Notes: generated by a model not told the origin, from the sequence alone. A DNA stretch of 64,000 nt from Acidobacteria bacterium Mor1 (GCA_001664505.1 CP011806.1:904399-968398), one strand, 5' to 3'; numbered from the stretch's first letter, positions 34,472 to 45,773 are shown. Numbers and translations are program-made.

Positions 34472-37400
34472 TCAGGGGCAGGTGTCCGGATCCGGCAGCG
34501 AGGCCGATCCGTCTTCCAAGCCGTCGCGGGCGTCCGGCATGTCCGTTCCCATGCCGTAGGTGCTGCTGCCGCACTCGTTGATGCCCCGCACCAGGAAGTA
34601 CTCGACGGTGCCCGGCGCCGGGTTGCCCGACACGTCGGTGTAGGGCGAACCGCCGCCACTGTTCACGGCGCAGGAGGCGTTCCGGAAGTCGCCGTCGGCC
34701 CGGCGGTCCCCGATCAGTCCCTGCACCACGTCCCAGCTGGTGTTGACGCCGGCCGAGGGGCTGCTCCAGGTCAGGGTCACGTCGGATCCGGCTCCCTTGT
34801 CCAGGGCCAGGTCGTCGATGACCATCAGCTGCAGCCAGACCTGATCGTTGAACGGATCGCAGTCACCGGTATCCGCCGTGCCGTCGTTGTCGTCATCGGC
34901 GTCGCAGGCATCCCCTTCGCTATCCATGTCGAAGTTTTCCTGCCCCGGGTTGGCGGCCAGGTCGCAGTTGTCGCACTCGTTGCCCAGCCCGTCGCCGTCC
35001 GGATCGGACTGCCCGGGGTTGGAGATCGAGATGCAGTTGTCGCAGGCGTCGCCGACACCGTCGCCGTCGCCGTCCGCCTGATCGTTGTTGTCCACGAACG
35101 GACAGTTGTCGTCGCAGCCGACGTTGTTGCCGCCGGTGCAGGGGTTGTCGCCGGGCGTCCCGTTGCCGTCCCCGTCATCGAGGATGGAGTCGGTGTCGTC
35201 GTTGGTGTCGCAGACGTCACCCTGGCCGTCGCCGTCGGCGTTGGCCTGATCCGGGTTGGCGTCCACGTCACAGTTATCGCAGAGATCGCCGACGGTGTCG
35301 CTGTCGATGTCCGCCTGCTCGGGGTTGAAGGTCGCCGGGCAGTTGTCGCAGACGTCGCCGGTCAGGTCACCGTCGCTATCGAGCTGACTGGCGTTGGCCA
35401 CCCGCGGACAGTTGTCGTTGACGTCCGGGATGTTGTCGTCGTCGTCGTCGGAATCGCAAAGGTCGCCGATGCCGTCGCCGTCCAGGTCTTCCTGGTTTGC
35501 GTTGGCCAGAGTCGGACAGTTGTCGCAGACGTCGCCCAGGCCGTCGCCGTCGGTGTCGAGCTGGGTGGCGTTCTGCAGGCCCGGGCAGTTGTCGCAAGCA
35601 TCGCCGACGCCGTCGGTGTCGCTATCGAGCTGGTTGCCCAGGTCCTCCTCGGACATCGAGGTGGCACCGCTGAGGTCCACGTCGCAGAAGAGGATGTCGG
35701 TGGCGCAATCGCCGTTGGGGTTGACCGGGCAGTTGTCCGAGACGTCGAGCAATCCGTCGCCGTCGTCGTCGGTATCGCAGGCATCGCCGTCGGTGTCGCC
35801 GTCGGTATCGAGCTGCGTCGGGTTGAAGTCGTTGAGGCAGTTGTCGCAGAGGTCGCCGGCGCCGTCGCTGTCGACGTCCTCCTGGCCTGCGTTCGAATCG
35901 TTGATGCAGTTATCGCAGGCATCGCCCAGGCCGTCCGAGTCCGAATCGATCTGATCGCCGAGGGCACGCTCGGCCAGGGTCGTGTTGAAGTCGAGGTTGA
36001 CGTCGCAGTTCGGCAGGAACGTGCAGTCGCCGTTGGGGTTGACCGGACAGTTGTCCGAAACGTCGAGGACGCCGTCGTTGTCGTCGTCGTCGTCGCAGGC
36101 GTCACCCTCGGAGTCACCGTCGGTGTTCAGCTGATCCGGGTTTGCCCCGGGGCAGTTGTCGCAGACGTTTCCGGCTCCGTCGCTATCGTCGTCAGCCTGG
36201 TTGGAGTTGGAGTTGACCGGACAGTTGTCGTCACAGTTGGACGTCTGGCCGCCGGTGCAGGGGTTGTCCCCTTCCACGCCGCTGCCGTCCTCGTCGTCGA
36301 AGACGAAGTCGTTGTCGTCGTCGAAGTCACAAGCATCGCCCTGGCCGTCACCGTCACTATCGGTCTGGTTGCCTTCGGTCAGCTCCCGGGCGGTCACATC
36401 ACCGTCGAGGTCCTGATCGCAGCGCAGCGGATCGATGGAACAGTCGCCGTTGGGCTCCAACGGGCAGTTGTCGTCGCAGACGAAGAACTGACCGGTGATG
36501 CAGGGGCGGTCCCCGGCCACACTCGAGGTGTCGCCGTCGTCGAAGATCCCGTCACCGTCGGCGTCGACGTCGCAGGCATCGCCGATGCCGTCGCCATCGG
36601 AGTCGGTCTGGGACGCGTTGGAGTCTACCGGGCAGTTGTCGCAGGCATCGCCGAGACCATCGGAATCGGCGTCTCCCTGACCGAAGTTCGGATCGGCCGG
36701 GCAGTTGTCGCAAGCATCGCCCACACCATCGGCATCGCCGTCGACCTGGGACTCGTTGGTATCGACCGGGCAATTGTCGCAGGCGTCGCCCAGGGTGTCG
36801 CTATCGGAGTTGGTCTGATCGTTGTCGGTCAGCGGGCAGTTGTCCGCACCGTCGGCGGTGCCGTCGCCATCGTCGTCGGTATCGCAGACGTCGCCCTGAC
36901 CGTCACTGTCGGTATCGAGCTGGTTGTCGTTGGCGTCGTTGGGACAGTTGTCGCAGACGTCGCCGAACTGGTCGTTGTCGGCGTTGGCCTGGTCGGTGTT
37001 CTGGATCGTGCGGCAGTTGTCGTCGCAACCGACGTTGTTGCCGCCGACGCAGGGGTTGTCGTCAGGATCGCCACTGGAGTCGCCGTCATCGGCGATGGTG
37101 TCCGAGTCGTCATCGACGTCACAGGCGTCACCGATGTCGTCGTCGTCCAGATCGGACTGGTCCGGGTTGGCGTCGTTGGGACAGTTGTCGCACTCGTCCC
37201 CCCGGCTATCGCCGTCGGTGTCGGTTTGCAGCGGGTTGCTCAGGTCCGGGCAGGTATCCGCCAGGTTCCGCACTCCGTCACCGTCGGTATCCACCGGCGA
37301 GAACAGGTAGACGCCGCCGGCGACATCCCGTCCGCCCGACACATCCAGGGTGCTGGCGCCGATCACCGCGTCGACGAACCCGTCGTTGTTGGCGTCGCCG

Positions 37401-40400
37401 CTGGAAAGAGCCCGCCCGAAGTTGCTGATCTCCGAGGGACCGTAGACCACGATATCGGTCTCGTCGGTCACCAGATCGATGACCGCCGGGATCGGATCCT
37501 CGCCGAACAGCACGTCGAAGCGGCCGGAGAGCGAAATCGATGGTGAATCGGCCAGCGGCGTTCCGATCAGGATGTCCGGAATCGAATCGGCGTTGACCAG
37601 GCCGACGCTGAAGGTCTCGCCCAGGCGATCGCTGGCCGCCGCGCCGTAGATCACCGACAGCATCACTGCCGGATCGTTGAGCTGGTAGGTCTCCTGACCG
37701 GGCAGATCGTTCCGGCCGTAGATCACGTAGATCTCGCCCGACTCCTGCCGACGGTCCGCCTCCGAGGGGCCATCGGCCTCGGGGACCGCCACGAGGAGGT
37801 CCTCACAGGTCGGACAGGCTGCACCCACGTCGCCCAGTTGAGCCGAATCGAGGCGATCACCGGCGAGATCCACCGGGTCGATACCCTCCAGGGCCACCAG
37901 GAACTCGAGCTGGTCGAGATCGACGGTGGTCGGCGGCGTGGCGCCACCCTCGACGATGTAGACCGCGCCCGAATCGACGTCACCGTCGATGTTGTCCGCG
38001 GTCAGCGCGCCCAGCGCGAGGTCGTCGAATCCGTCGCCGTTGTAGTCGAAGGCGTGGACCGCGAAGCCGAGCAGGTCGTCGTTCTCGGCGCCGTAGATGC
38101 TCATGTCGGCGGTGCCACCCACGGCCAGGTCGTAGACCGCCGCCGGAGTCGCCTCACCGAACACCACGTAGACGTCGCCGCAACGGGCGCACAGGTTGTT
38201 CTCACCGTTGCCGGTGCTGGCTCCCATGATCAGGTCGTCGAAGCCGTCGTTGTTGATGTCGCCGAAGGCTACCGAGCGGCCCAGGCCGTCGCCGGAGTCG
38301 ATGCCGAAGATGGTCGAATCCGAAGCACTTCTCGTCGGGTCGCCACCATCGAGGTCTAGCACCGCCGGGAGCGTGTTGGCACCGAGGATCAGGTGGACCT
38401 GACCGCCGCCGGAGACGCCGTTGGAGGGGCCGTCTCCGAAACGTGCCGCGATGGCGAGGTCGTCGATACCGTCGCCGTTGAAGTCACCGGCCGCCAGGCC
38501 GTTGTTGCCCAGGCCGTCATCGGGGTCCTGGCCGTAGATCACCATGTCGGGGGCCGTGCTGCCCAGATCGATCGGGGTCGGGAAGATATCCCGACCGAAC
38601 ACGATGCTTACCTCACCCGAGAGCTCGCGGCCGTTGGACGGGCCGTTGGAGGTCGTCGAGGCGAAGGCGATATCGGCAAAGCCGTCATTGTTGAAGTCGC
38701 CGGCGACCACGTCGCGGCCGGCGCCGTCACTGGCGTCATCACCCAGGATCTCGACGTCGGGATCATCGACGAACAGGTCGATCACCGTGAAGTCGCAGGC
38801 GGTACCGATACCGTCTCCGTCAGGGTCTTCCTGACCCGGGTTGGCCGCGAACGGGCAGTTGTCCGAAACGTCGAGGACGCCGTCGTTGTCGTCATCGTCG
38901 TCGCAGGTGTTGCCCAGGCCGTCCCCGTCGGTGTCCCGCTGGAGCGGGTTGTCGTCGTTGGGGCAGTTATCGCAGAGATCGCCGACACCGTCCATATCGC
39001 CGGTCTCTTCCTGACCGGGGTTGGCGTCGTCGGGGCAGTTGTCACAGGAGTTGCCCAGGCCGTCGAAATCGGAGTCGATCTGGGCCGGGTTGAAGGCGAA
39101 GTCGCAGTTGTCCTCGATATCGAAGACATTGTCGCCGTCGGTGTCGGCATCGCAGGGATCGCCGAGACCGTCTTCATCCAGATCTTCCTGGCCCGGGTTG
39201 GTAATGAAGTCACAGTTGTCGCAGGCATCGCCGAGGCTGTCCCCGTCGTTGTTGGCCTGGTTGTTGTTGTCATCGTTGGGGCAGTTGTCGCAGATGTTGC
39301 CGATGCCGTCGCCGTCGTTGTCCGCCTGGTCGCTGTTGGAGTCGACCGAGCAGTTGTCGCAGGCGTCGCCGACGCCGTCGCTGTCGCCGTCCGTCTGGCC
39401 GCCGTTGGAATCCAGCGGGCAGTTGTCGCAGAGGTCGCCGATCCCGTCCGTATCAAAGTCGGTCTGGGAGGTGTTGGCGTCGTTGGGGCAGTTGTCGCAG
39501 GCGTCGCCGATGCCGTCACCGTCGAGCACGTCTTCCTGGCCAGGGTTCGAATCCGCCGGGCAGTTGTCGCAGACATCACCCAGATCATCGTCGTCGGTAT
39601 CGGTCTGATCGGTGTTGGCGATCAGGATGCAGTTGTCGTCGCAGCCGGTCTGCCCGGTGTCGCAGGGCGTTCCGCTATCGCTATCGAGGATCGTATCGCC
39701 GTCATCGTCGTTGTCGCAGACATCACCCTCACCGTCGTCATCGGTGTCGAGCTGGTCCTCGTTGTCGTCGAGGTCACAGTTGTCGCAAACATCACCGAAG
39801 CTGTCGCCGTCGGAGTTCGTCTGATCCGCCGGGCCGTCCACCGGGCAGTTATCGCTCACGTCCAGCACGCCGTCGTTGTCGTCGTCGGTATCGCAGGCAT
39901 CGCCGTCGGCGTCGCCGTCGCTGTTGAGCTGGTCCGGGTTGGCGTCGTTGGGGCAGTTATCGCAGGCGTCGCCTGCGCCGTCCCCTTCGTTGTCGGCCTG
40001 ACCCGGGTTGAAGTTCAGCGGACAGTTGTCGCCGAGGCCGCGCCGGGTGTCGTTATCCAGGTCGACGGCGGAGATGAGCCAGGTCTCGCCGCTGCTCATC
40101 CGGCCGTTCATGTCGCCGTCGGCGTCGGGGACGCCGGCGAGGATCTCGCCGATGCCGTCGCCGTTGACGTCGCCGCCCGCGACACGGCTACCCAGGGCAT
40201 CTCCGGGCTCGGCCCCCTGGGCCCAGAACTTGAGGAAGAAGGTACTGGCGTCGATGGTGGAAGGCAGCGGGTCGTACTGAACCGCCTGCCCCATGACCAC
40301 GATGATTTCACCGGAGCCGAAGCGGCACTGGCTCAGCTCCGGATCGCAGTTGGCGATCGGCCCCTCGGCATCGGGCACGCCGATGATCAGATCGTCGAGG

Positions 40401-41839
40401 GTCACGTCGACGTTCATTCCCATGCCGCCGTCGAAGTAGGTATCGGCGCCCGGAGTCGTCGTACTGCAGGTGGAGATGCCGAAGCCGCAGGTCACGTTCT
40501 CGATGGCCAGGGCGACTCCGAGCAGGTCACCCTCTTCGGCGCCGTGGATCGTCAGGTCTTCCGCGCTCAGGCGCAGGTCGATCACCCCGGGGGGCGTCGT
40601 TTCGCCGAAGATGACCGACACCCGGCCGGCCGCCGAACGGAAGTCGTTGCTCGGGCCGTCAGCCAGACTGGAGCCGACCGCGAGGTCGTCAAAGCCGTCA
40701 CCGTCCAGGTTGCCCATGGCCAGAGAGGCGCCGGCGTTGTCGCCTACCTCATCGCCCCAGATGCGGATATCGGCATCGGTCTGCAGATCGACCAACGCCG
40801 CCAGGGAGCCACCCCCGAAGACGACCGAGACCTCGCCCGTCTCGCTTCGGCCGCCACCGTCGGGGCCGTCGCCGCCGGGCGACGCGATGGCGATGTCGTC
40901 GAATCCGTCGCCGTTGAGGTCGCCGGTGGTCATGACCAGGCCGGCGAAGTCGTTGATGTCATCGCCGCGAATCTCGACATCCGCGGTGTTGCTCGCGTTG
41001 AGGTCGACGGTCGAGGCGCTGAGCGGACCGTAGAAGATCAGCGCGCCGCCGAGATCGGGGCGCTCGCCCAGGCAGCGCTCCTCGACGCCGGGGCAATCGA
41101 AGTCGCCGATACACTGAGTGCTGCCCGCGAACTCACAGGTTCCGAGGACGTCGTTGCCCGGGTAGCCGACGACCAGATCGTCGATCATGTCGCCGTTGAT
41201 GTCCGCCACGTCGACGGAGCGGCCGAAGCGGTCGCCCGAATCCTCACCGAAGATCGTGATGTCGGCGTTGGTGGTCGCCGGATCCGGGTTCAGCAGGTCG
41301 ATTTCCGAGGGCCAGACGGCGCGACCGAACAACACGTAGACCTCGCCGGCAGCCAGGCGGGTGTTGTCCGAACCGTCCGCGACGGGCACGCCGAGGATCA
41401 GGTCGGTCATTCCGTCGTTGTTGATGTCGCCGAAGGACATCACCTGGGCTCCGCGGTCATCCCGGTCGATGCCGAAGATGGTCACGTCGGCGGGCTCGGT
41501 GAACAGGTCCTGGGTCAGCGGGAACGAGGGTCCGCCGAAACGGATGTAGAGCTCGCCCACCGAGGTGTCCCGGGCGTCGAAGGGGCCGTCGCCGTTGGGA
41601 GCCGTACTGACGATGTCGTCGAAGCCGTCCCCGTTCAGATCTCCCGATCCGACCGCGAAGCCTGACTGGTCATCGTCGGTGATGCCGTAGACCGTGTAGT
41701 CCTGGCCGTCGGTGAGTAGATCCACCGAGATCTGCGCGAACTGAGCGTGCGCAACACCGAAAGAAAGCAGGACGAGGGCCGTGAAAAGTATAGAGAGCCG
41801 GATAGAACCGGCCTTGGCCCGGAGAGCACGAAAGGACAT
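34472..41839 (-). CDS. Giant secreted protein with two FG-GAP/thrombospondin type 3 cassettes
   Basis: A 2455-residue protein. A signal peptide ([18 protein letters not shown]) is followed by FG-GAP repeats of integrin-alpha propeller type (about 40-595; [11 protein letters not shown] and variants), a thrombospondin type 3 (TSP3) block (about 600-1015; repeats of D-x-D-x-D-G-x-G-D-x-CDNCP), a second FG-GAP block (about 1020-1515), a second, longer TSP3 block (about 1515-2330), and a C-terminal domain of about 120 residues with fibronectin-like or ASPM-like features ([10 protein letters not shown]) and a pair of Cys. TSP3 repeats bind calcium through Asp ligands and cysteines. Surface attachment or adhesion is likely. 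ATG 41839 has GAGGAG four bases upstream. The Asp-rich repeats create long open frames on the other strand. Confidence 0.9.
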   Translation of the reverse strand: MSFRALRAKAGSIRLSILFTALVLLSFGVAHAQFAQISVDLLTDGQDYTVYGITDDDQSGFAVGSGDLNGDGFDDIVSTAPNGDGPFDARDTSVGELYIRFGGPSFPLTQDLFTEPADVTIFGIDRDDRGAQVMSFGDINNDGMTDLILGVPVADGSDNTRLAAGEVYVLFGRAVWPSEIDLLNPDPATTNADITIFGEDSGDRFGRSVDVADINGDMIDDLVVGYPGNDVLGTCEFAGSTQCIGDFDCPGVEERCLGERPDLGGALIFYGPLSASTVDLNASNTADVEIRGDDINDFAGLVMTTGDLNGDGFDDIAIASPGGDGPDGGGRSETGEVSVVFGGGSLAALVDLQTDADIRIWGDEVGDNAGASLAMGNLDGDGFDDLAVGSSLADGPSNDFRSAAGRVSVIFGETTPPGVIDLRLSAEDLTIHGAEEGDLLGVALAIENVTCGFGISTCSTTTPGADTYFDGGMGMNVDVTLDDLIIGVPDAEGPIANCDPELSQCRFGSGEIIVVMGQAVQYDPLPSTIDASTFFLKFWAQGAEPGDALGSRVAGGDVNGDGIGEILAGVPDADGDMNGRMSSGETWLISAVDLDNDTRRGLGDNCPLNFNPGQADNEGDGAGDACDNCPNDANPDQLNSDGDADGDACDTDDDNDGVLDVSDNCPVDGPADQTNSDGDSFGDVCDNCDLDDNEDQLDTDDDGEGDVCDNDDDGDTILDSDSGTPCDTGQTGCDDNCILIANTDQTDTDDDDLGDVCDNCPADSNPGQEDVLDGDGIGDACDNCPNDANTSQTDFDTDGIGDLCDNCPLDSNGGQTDGDSDGVGDACDNCSVDSNSDQADNDGDGIGNICDNCPNDDNNNQANNDGDSLGDACDNCDFITNPGQEDLDEDGLGDPCDADTDGDNVFDIEDNCDFAFNPAQIDSDFDGLGNSCDNCPDDANPGQEETGDMDGVGDLCDNCPNDDNPLQRDTDGDGLGNTCDDDDDNDGVLDVSDNCPFAANPGQEDPDGDGIGTACDFTVIDLFVDDPDVEILGDDASDGAGRDVVAGDFNNDGFADIAFASTTSNGPSNGRELSGEVSIVFGRDIFPTPIDLGSTAPDMVIYGQDPDDGLGNNGLAAGDFNGDGIDDLAIAARFGDGPSNGVSGGGQVHLILGANTLPAVLDLDGGDPTRSASDSTIFGIDSGDGLGRSVAFGDINNDGFDDLIMGASTGNGENNLCARCGDVYVVFGEATPAAVYDLAVGGTADMSIYGAENDDLLGFAVHAFDYNGDGFDDLALGALTADNIDGDVDSGAVYIVEGGATPPTTVDLDQLEFLVALEGIDPVDLAGDRLDSAQLGDVGAACPTCEDLLVAVPEADGPSEADRRQESGEIYVIYGRNDLPGQETYQLNDPAVMLSVIYGAAASDRLGETFSVGLVNADSIPDILIGTPLADSPSISLSGRFDVLFGEDPIPAVIDLVTDETDIVVYGPSEISNFGRALSSGDANNDGFVDAVIGASTLDVSGGRDVAGGVYLFSPVDTDGDGVRNLADTCPDLSNPLQTDTDGDSRGDECDNCPNDANPDQSDLDDDDIGDACDVDDDSDTIADDGDSSGDPDDNPCVGGNNVGCDDNCRTIQNTDQANADNDQFGDVCDNCPNDANDNQLDTDSDGQGDVCDTDDDGDGTADGADNCPLTDNDQTNSDSDTLGDACDNCPVDTNESQVDGDADGVGDACDNCPADPNFGQGDADSDGLGDACDNCPVDSNASQTDSDGDGIGDACDVDADGDGIFDDGDTSSVAGDRPCITGQFFVCDDNCPLEPNGDCSIDPLRCDQDLDGDVTARELTEGNQTDSDGDGQGDACDFDDDNDFVFDDEDGSGVEGDNPCTGGQTSNCDDNCPVNSNSNQADDDSDGAGNVCDNCPGANPDQLNTDGDSEGDACDDDDDNDGVLDVSDNCPVNPNGDCTFLPNCDVNLDFNTTLAERALGDQIDSDSDGLGDACDNCINDSNAGQEDVDSDGAGDLCDNCLNDFNPTQLDTDGDTDGDACDTDDDGDGLLDVSDNCPVNPNGDCATDILFCDVDLSGATSMSEEDLGNQLDSDTDGVGDACDNCPGLQNATQLDTDGDGLGDVCDNCPTLANANQEDLDGDGIGDLCDSDDDDDNIPDVNDNCPRVANASQLDSDGDLTGDVCDNCPATFNPEQADIDSDTVGDLCDNCDVDANPDQANADGDGQGDVCDTNDDTDSILDDGDGNGTPGDNPCTGGNNVGCDDNCPFVDNNDQADGDGDGVGDACDNCISISNPGQSDPDGDGLGNECDNCDLAANPGQENFDMDSEGDACDADDDNDGTADTGDCDPFNDQVWLQLMVIDDLALDKGAGSDVTLTWSSPSAGVNTSWDVVQGLIGDRRADGDFRNASCAVNSGGGSPYTDVSGNPAPGTVEYFLVRGINECGSSTYGMGTDMPDARDGLEDGSASLPDPDTCP

Positions 41840-41882
41840 CGGGACTCCTCGTCGGCATTCATGCCGCGATCGATACTGGGAG

Positions 41883-41930
41883 CCGGCGGGATGGCACATT
41901 GGCACACGTGTCCCCGTGTGCTCCCGCCGG
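41883..41930 (-). promoter_or_regulatory. Nested inverted repeats in the leader of the giant protein
   Basis: An outer 9-bp inverted repeat (CCGGCGGGA at 41883-41891 and TCCCGCCGG at 41922-41930) encloses an inner 7-bp repeat (GCACACG at 41902-41908 and CGTGTGC at 41915-41921). It begins 44 bases before the ATG on the minus strand. It could fold as a leader RNA hairpin or bind a dimeric regulator. Confidence 0.55.
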
Positions 41931-42054
41931 GACCCCCTCCCGGTCCCCCGTTTGCGTGTTCTTTCTTACGCTCACAGGGAACGGGAGACAACCCGTTTTT
42001 CGGCTCGGGGGCTGCAGAATCCTCCCGATCCGACGTGTACTATCTACGCGACCT

Positions 42055-43521
42055 ATGAGCCGAAAACACCTGCAGAAAACACCGTTCACCCAAACCGCCC
42101 TGATCGCAGCCCTGATCCTGGCCGCCGGCTGCTCGGGAGCCGTCAGGCCGCCCCAGAAGGTCGCCACCGCCCCGCTGTATTTGGAGCTGCCTGCCGCCGC
42201 AGGGGCACTGGAGCCGGCTCTGGAGGAGCGCCTGGGGCGTGCCAGGAACGGTGACCGGATCCAGGTGCTGGTCGATCTCACTCGCCAGGTCGATCAGCAG
42301 GCACTGGCCGCGCGGGTGCTCGCGGACAAGCGCGAACGAAGTGCGCGCCGGGCGGACGTGATCGACTGGTTCGAAACCGTGGCGAACGAACAGCAGGCCA
42401 CCCTGGAACCGACTCTCGACGGCTGGATCGACGAGGGGCTGATCGACTACTACCGGGGCGTCGCCATCGTGAACCGCCTGATCGTCGAGGGTTCGCCCGA
42501 CGGCATTCGCCGCCTGGCCGGTCACCCCGCGGTCGCCAGGATACTCGCCGACACGCGCTCCCCGGGGAGTGGCCTTGCCGAGCGCCCGGCATCTCCGGCG
42601 CTGGGAGAGTCCTTTACCAGTTGGGCCCTGGAAGCGCTGGGCATCGATCAGGCCTGGGGGCGCGGGCTCGACGGGAGCGGTGTCCGTGTCGGGATTATCG
42701 ACACAGGAGTCCACGGCCGGCACGAACAGCTCGCCGACCGGATGGCCGGCGAAGGCCGCGGTTGGTTCGATCCGGTCCAGGGCCTCGGCGAGCCCTATGA
42801 CAACAACGGTCACGGCACCAGCGTCCTGTCGACGGCGGTGGGCCGGGGTGAGAGCCGGCGCATCGGGATCGCTCCCGGAGCGACCTGGAGCGCCGCCCTT
42901 GCCAACTGGCAAAACCGGTACTCCCGGGTCCGTATGACCCTGGCCGCCGACTGGATGTTCCGGGTCGCGCGGCCCGACGTGCTGATCAACGCCTGGTCCA
43001 ACCCCGAGCGTGACGTTTGCGCCGGGTTCGACCTGCCCTTCATCCGTGCCTGGCAGGCCAGCGGCATCTTCGTGGTCTTCCCTGCGGGTAATGCGGGCCC
43101 CGGCGACGGCAGCGGGGAGTCCCCTGCCCAGCTCCTCGGCGCCTTTCCCGACGGACGGCCGGTGTTCGCGGTCGCCGCCACCCGGGACGCCGGAGGCATC
43201 TCCGACATGTCTTCGCGGGGTCCCAGCGCTTGCGGCGACCACCCGTTCCCGCGGCTCTCTGCCCCGGGAGAGGACCTTCCGATCGCGATCCCGGTCAGCG
43301 AAAGCGGCTACGCCCCGGCGAGCGGCACCTCCCTGTCCGCCGGAGTTGTCGGCGGAATCGCCGCCCTGCTCCTCCAGGCAGCTCCTGACCTGGAACCCTG
43401 GGAACTCGAGGATCTCCTGATCGATACCGCTCAGGACATCCCACCCTCCGGCTTCGACGGCGCCTCGGGCACCGGCAACCTCAACCTTCCCGCCGCCCTG
43501 AAAGCCCTGGACAGCCGCTAG
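42055..43521 (+). CDS. Subtilisin-like serine protease, lipoprotein
   Basis: A 488-residue S8 peptidase with a lipoprotein signal (LIAALILAAGC). Residues about 25-190 resemble an inhibitor I9-like propeptide region. The catalytic triad is intact: Asp in VGIIDTGVHG, His in NNGHGTSV and Ser in SGTSLSAG, with the oxyanion Asn in PAGNAGPG. ATG at 42055 was chosen over longer frames because it gives a signal peptide; the upstream extension would cross the divergent promoter region. It may process surface proteins such as its divergent neighbour; this is inference from position. Confidence 0.92.
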   Translation: MSRKHLQKTPFTQTALIAALILAAGCSGAVRPPQKVATAPLYLELPAAAGALEPALEERLGRARNGDRIQVLVDLTRQVDQQALAARVLADKRERSARRADVIDWFETVANEQQATLEPTLDGWIDEGLIDYYRGVAIVNRLIVEGSPDGIRRLAGHPAVARILADTRSPGSGLAERPASPALGESFTSWALEALGIDQAWGRGLDGSGVRVGIIDTGVHGRHEQLADRMAGEGRGWFDPVQGLGEPYDNNGHGTSVLSTAVGRGESRRIGIAPGATWSAALANWQNRYSRVRMTLAADWMFRVARPDVLINAWSNPERDVCAGFDLPFIRAWQASGIFVVFPAGNAGPGDGSGESPAQLLGAFPDGRPVFAVAATRDAGGISDMSSRGPSACGDHPFPRLSAPGEDLPIAIPVSESGYAPASGTSLSAGVVGGIAALLLQAAPDLEPWELEDLLIDTAQDIPPSGFDGASGTGNLNLPAALKALDSR

Positions 43522-43725
43522 CCGCCCGGGGCGCGCCGAACTCACCGACCTCCCCGCCCAAGGATCAGGCCGCTCCTGCGAAGCCTCGAGGGAGAGGCTT
43601 GCGCTGGTCTTTGGCTCGGCCCGGGGGCGGGTGCGGCGATCGCGGTGCGGCGGGTCTTGCGCGAGCCGATCGCCGCCCGCGGAGACGAGCATCCCATCCG
43701 GCCGCGATACCTGCCGGACAAAGAA

Positions 43726-43753
43726 AAAGGGCGGGGCCGAAGCCCCGCCCTTT
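43726..43753 (-). terminator. Strong intrinsic terminator after the lipoprotein pair
   Basis: A 12-bp perfect stem with a TTCG tetraloop on the minus strand is followed there by five T and further T-rich bases. It closes the lipoprotein pair, and may also stop the protease gene on the other strand. Confidence 0.9.
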
Positions 43754-43755
43754 CC

Positions 43756-43772
43756 GAAACCCGAAGGGTTTC
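43756..43772 (-). terminator. Small hairpin ahead of the main terminator
   Basis: GAAACCC and GGGTTTC pair around a three-base loop 11 bases after the lipoprotein stop. With the larger hairpin it makes a double-hairpin 3' end, often found on abundant mRNAs. Confidence 0.55.
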
Positions 43773-43782
43773 TAAGCGCTAA

Positions 43783-44658
43783 CTAGTAACGAGCGGCGAA
43801 GTTCAGGATGTTGCTCACGGTGGAGATACCATCCGGGTTGCCGTTCTGGTTACCGGCGACGGTGAAGTCGCGCTGCACCCCACCGTAGTTCACGGTGATG
43901 GTGGTGGTGTGACCGGCGTAGTTGGCCACGAAGCTAGCGTAGTCGCGGATCATGTTGGCGATCAGCGGGTTGGTGGCGTCGAGGGCGGCCGCGCGGCGGT
44001 TGCCGATGGTCGTCCAGGCGCTCAGGTTACCGGCGATGTTCAGGTTGGTGATCATGCCAGCGTTGTTGTTCAGGGTGATGGAGGCGTTGGAACGGTTCAT
44101 GTTGTACATGAGGACGTCCATGCCTTCGTGGTTGCCGAGGCGACCCATGTTCCACAGGTTCAGCTGGTCGGCCAGGGAGAGCTTGCCGGTGCGGCCGCAC
44201 TCACCGTAGTAACGACCGGTCGACAGCGAGAGGGACAGGCTACGGGCGCCCGGGCACTCGTCGTTGACCTTGCCGTCGAACGGATCGTCGGACGGATCGG
44301 TGGCATCGGGATCGAACGACTTGACAGCCGCGCAACCCTTGTTCTCAGGCGAGCAGTACAGGTCATCGGAGAAGGTGGCTTCGCCGGCGACCGAGAAGTT
44401 GTTGTGGGTGTAAAGGGTCTGGCCGCCGGAGGCGTCCTGATCGACGAAGTTCAGCAGCTCGTCGATACCGTCGGCCTGCGAGGTGGCCCACTGCGAAGCG
44501 TGGATCAGCTTGGCCTTACCAGTCGTGTCGCGGATTTCTCCCGCGCCGCCCGGCTCGGAAGTTTGGTTGTTGTCGGTGATCAGCGCGTAGTTCGTGATGG
44601 CGCAGCCGAAGCCGGTCATCAGAACCAGGCAAAACCCCAGATAGAAGAGTTTTTTCAT
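43783..44658 (-). CDS. Lipoprotein of unknown family, paralogue B
   Basis: A 291-residue protein starting MKKLFYLGFCLVLMTGFGC, with Cys19 as a likely lipid-attachment site. It shares most of its length with the next gene upstream, especially NYALITDNNQTS, HASQWATSQADGIDELLNFV, LYTHNNFSVAG, DLYCSPE-x-KGCAAV, NDECPGARSLSLSLSTGRYYGECGR and LNNNAG. Four further Cys (in LYCSP, KGCA, DECP and GECG) are conserved in both and may form disulfides. The C-terminal 90 residues diverge more and are rich in Asn, Thr and Val. I do not recognise the family. AAGGAG precedes the ATG; 55 bases separate it from its paralogue. Confidence 0.8.
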   Translation of the reverse strand: MKKLFYLGFCLVLMTGFGCAITNYALITDNNQTSEPGGAGEIRDTTGKAKLIHASQWATSQADGIDELLNFVDQDASGGQTLYTHNNFSVAGEATFSDDLYCSPENKGCAAVKSFDPDATDPSDDPFDGKVNDECPGARSLSLSLSTGRYYGECGRTGKLSLADQLNLWNMGRLGNHEGMDVLMYNMNRSNASITLNNNAGMITNLNIAGNLSAWTTIGNRRAAALDATNPLIANMIRDYASFVANYAGHTTTITVNYGGVQRDFTVAGNQNGNPDGISTVSNILNFAARY

Positions 44659-44713
44659 TCCTAAAAGCTCCTTGATTCCTTGATTATCTCTAACCCTGTA
44701 ACCGAAAGCCCAA

Positions 44714-45583
44714 TTAGAACTTGTTGTGGGCGTTGTACATGATGCGGCTGACGGTACCGATACCCGTGTTGGTGTGACCCTGCACGTCGAACGAGCGGGA
44801 AATACCGTTGTAGGTGACGGTGATGGTCGTCATTTCGCCGCCGTTCGTCTGCAGCCACGCCGCGTAGTTGAGCAGCATGTTGCCGAGAAGCGGGTTAGAG
44901 GCGTCAAGGAGGCCGTTGATCTGACCGTTGAGGGACAGAGCAGCGGTGGCTTCACCGGAGACCGGCAGGCTGGTCACGATACCGGCGTTGTTGTTCAGCC
45001 GAACGTCGAAGTTCGACGCGTTGAGGTTGTACATGAGGACGTCGCGACCGAACATTTCGCCCATTTCGCCCATGTTGTACATGGAGAGCTTGTCCTGCAG
45101 CGACCAGGTGCCGGTGCGACCGCACTCGCCGTAGTAACGGCCAGTCGACAGCGACAGGGAGAGGCTGCGAGCGCCGGGGCACTCGTCGTTCAGACGGGAC
45201 AGGAACGGATCTTCGTTCGGATCGGTCGGATCGGCGTCCTTGGCGACGACGGCGGCACAGCCCTTGGTCTCGGGCGAGCAGTACAGGTCGTCGGAGAAGG
45301 TGGCATCACCAGCAACCGAGAAGTTGTTGTGGGTGTAGAGAGTCTGCGAACCGTCGGACAGCTGGTTGACGAAGTTCAGGAGCTCGTCAATGCCGTCGGC
45401 CTGCGAGGTCGCCCACTGCGAGGCGTGGACCAGCTTGGCCTTACCAAACGTGTCGCGGATTTCTCCAGCGCCACCACCAGCACTAGTCTGGTTGTTGTCG
45501 GTGATCAGCGCGTAGTTCGTGATGGCGCAGCCGAAGCCGGTCATCAGAACCAGGCAGAAGCCCAGATAAAAGAGTTTCTTCAT
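44714..45583 (-). CDS. Lipoprotein of unknown family, paralogue A
   Basis: A 289-residue protein, first of the tandem pair. The first 34 residues are identical to its neighbour, so the signal and lipid-attachment Cys19 are shared; the conserved Cys pattern (LYCSP, KGCA, DECP, GECG) is also kept. Differences cluster at residues 78-85, 103-120 and over the last 90 residues. ATG 45583 has AAGGAG then AGAGGGA upstream; a longer frame adds nine residues. Likely an abundant outer-membrane or surface lipoprotein given the strong ribosome sites and terminator, but no function can be named. Confidence 0.8.
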   Translation of the reverse strand: MKKLFYLGFCLVLMTGFGCAITNYALITDNNQTSAGGGAGEIRDTFGKAKLVHASQWATSQADGIDELLNFVNQLSDGSQTLYTHNNFSVAGDATFSDDLYCSPETKGCAAVVAKDADPTDPNEDPFLSRLNDECPGARSLSLSLSTGRYYGECGRTGTWSLQDKLSMYNMGEMGEMFGRDVLMYNLNASNFDVRLNNNAGIVTSLPVSGEATAALSLNGQINGLLDASNPLLGNMLLNYAAWLQTNGGEMTTITVTYNGISRSFDVQGHTNTGIGTVSRIMYNAHNKF

Positions 45584-45744
45584 TCCCTCTGACTCCTTTT
45601 CCAGAAGCATAAATTAGAAATACCCCTAACCAGCACATTGGATGGAACGAACGGACAAGCGCTGCAGGTCTATCCCCCCCCTTTCAACTGAACGGTACCG
45701 AGTCTCACCTTCGGGCCCGACAGCACGGCTAACTTGGTGCACTA

Positions 45745-45773
45745 CTTTTACGACAGTTCAGTTTTGCGAGCAA
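45745..45773 (-). promoter_or_regulatory. Weak promoter candidate for the lipoprotein pair, in a 331-base gene-free region
   Basis: The region 45584-45914 has no convincing gene and is less GC-rich than its surroundings. On the minus strand TTGCTC and TAAAAG lie 17 bases apart (45768-45773 and 45745-45750), each only a partial match to sigma-70 boxes, giving a leader of about 155 bases. A 97-residue open frame across the region looks random. Confidence 0.3.

Noticed and set aside
34860..40040. Minisatellite or CRISPR-like repetition in the giant gene
   Set aside because: The period comes from translated TSP3 repeats, which vary in sequence and keep the reading frame.
34430..41665. Two plus-strand open frames above 1000 codons opposite the giant surface protein
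   Set aside because: They are the reverse-strand reading of Asp/Gly/Cys-rich repeats (GAC/GAT become GTC/ATC), giving Val/Ile/Ala-rich sequence without start sites or family features.
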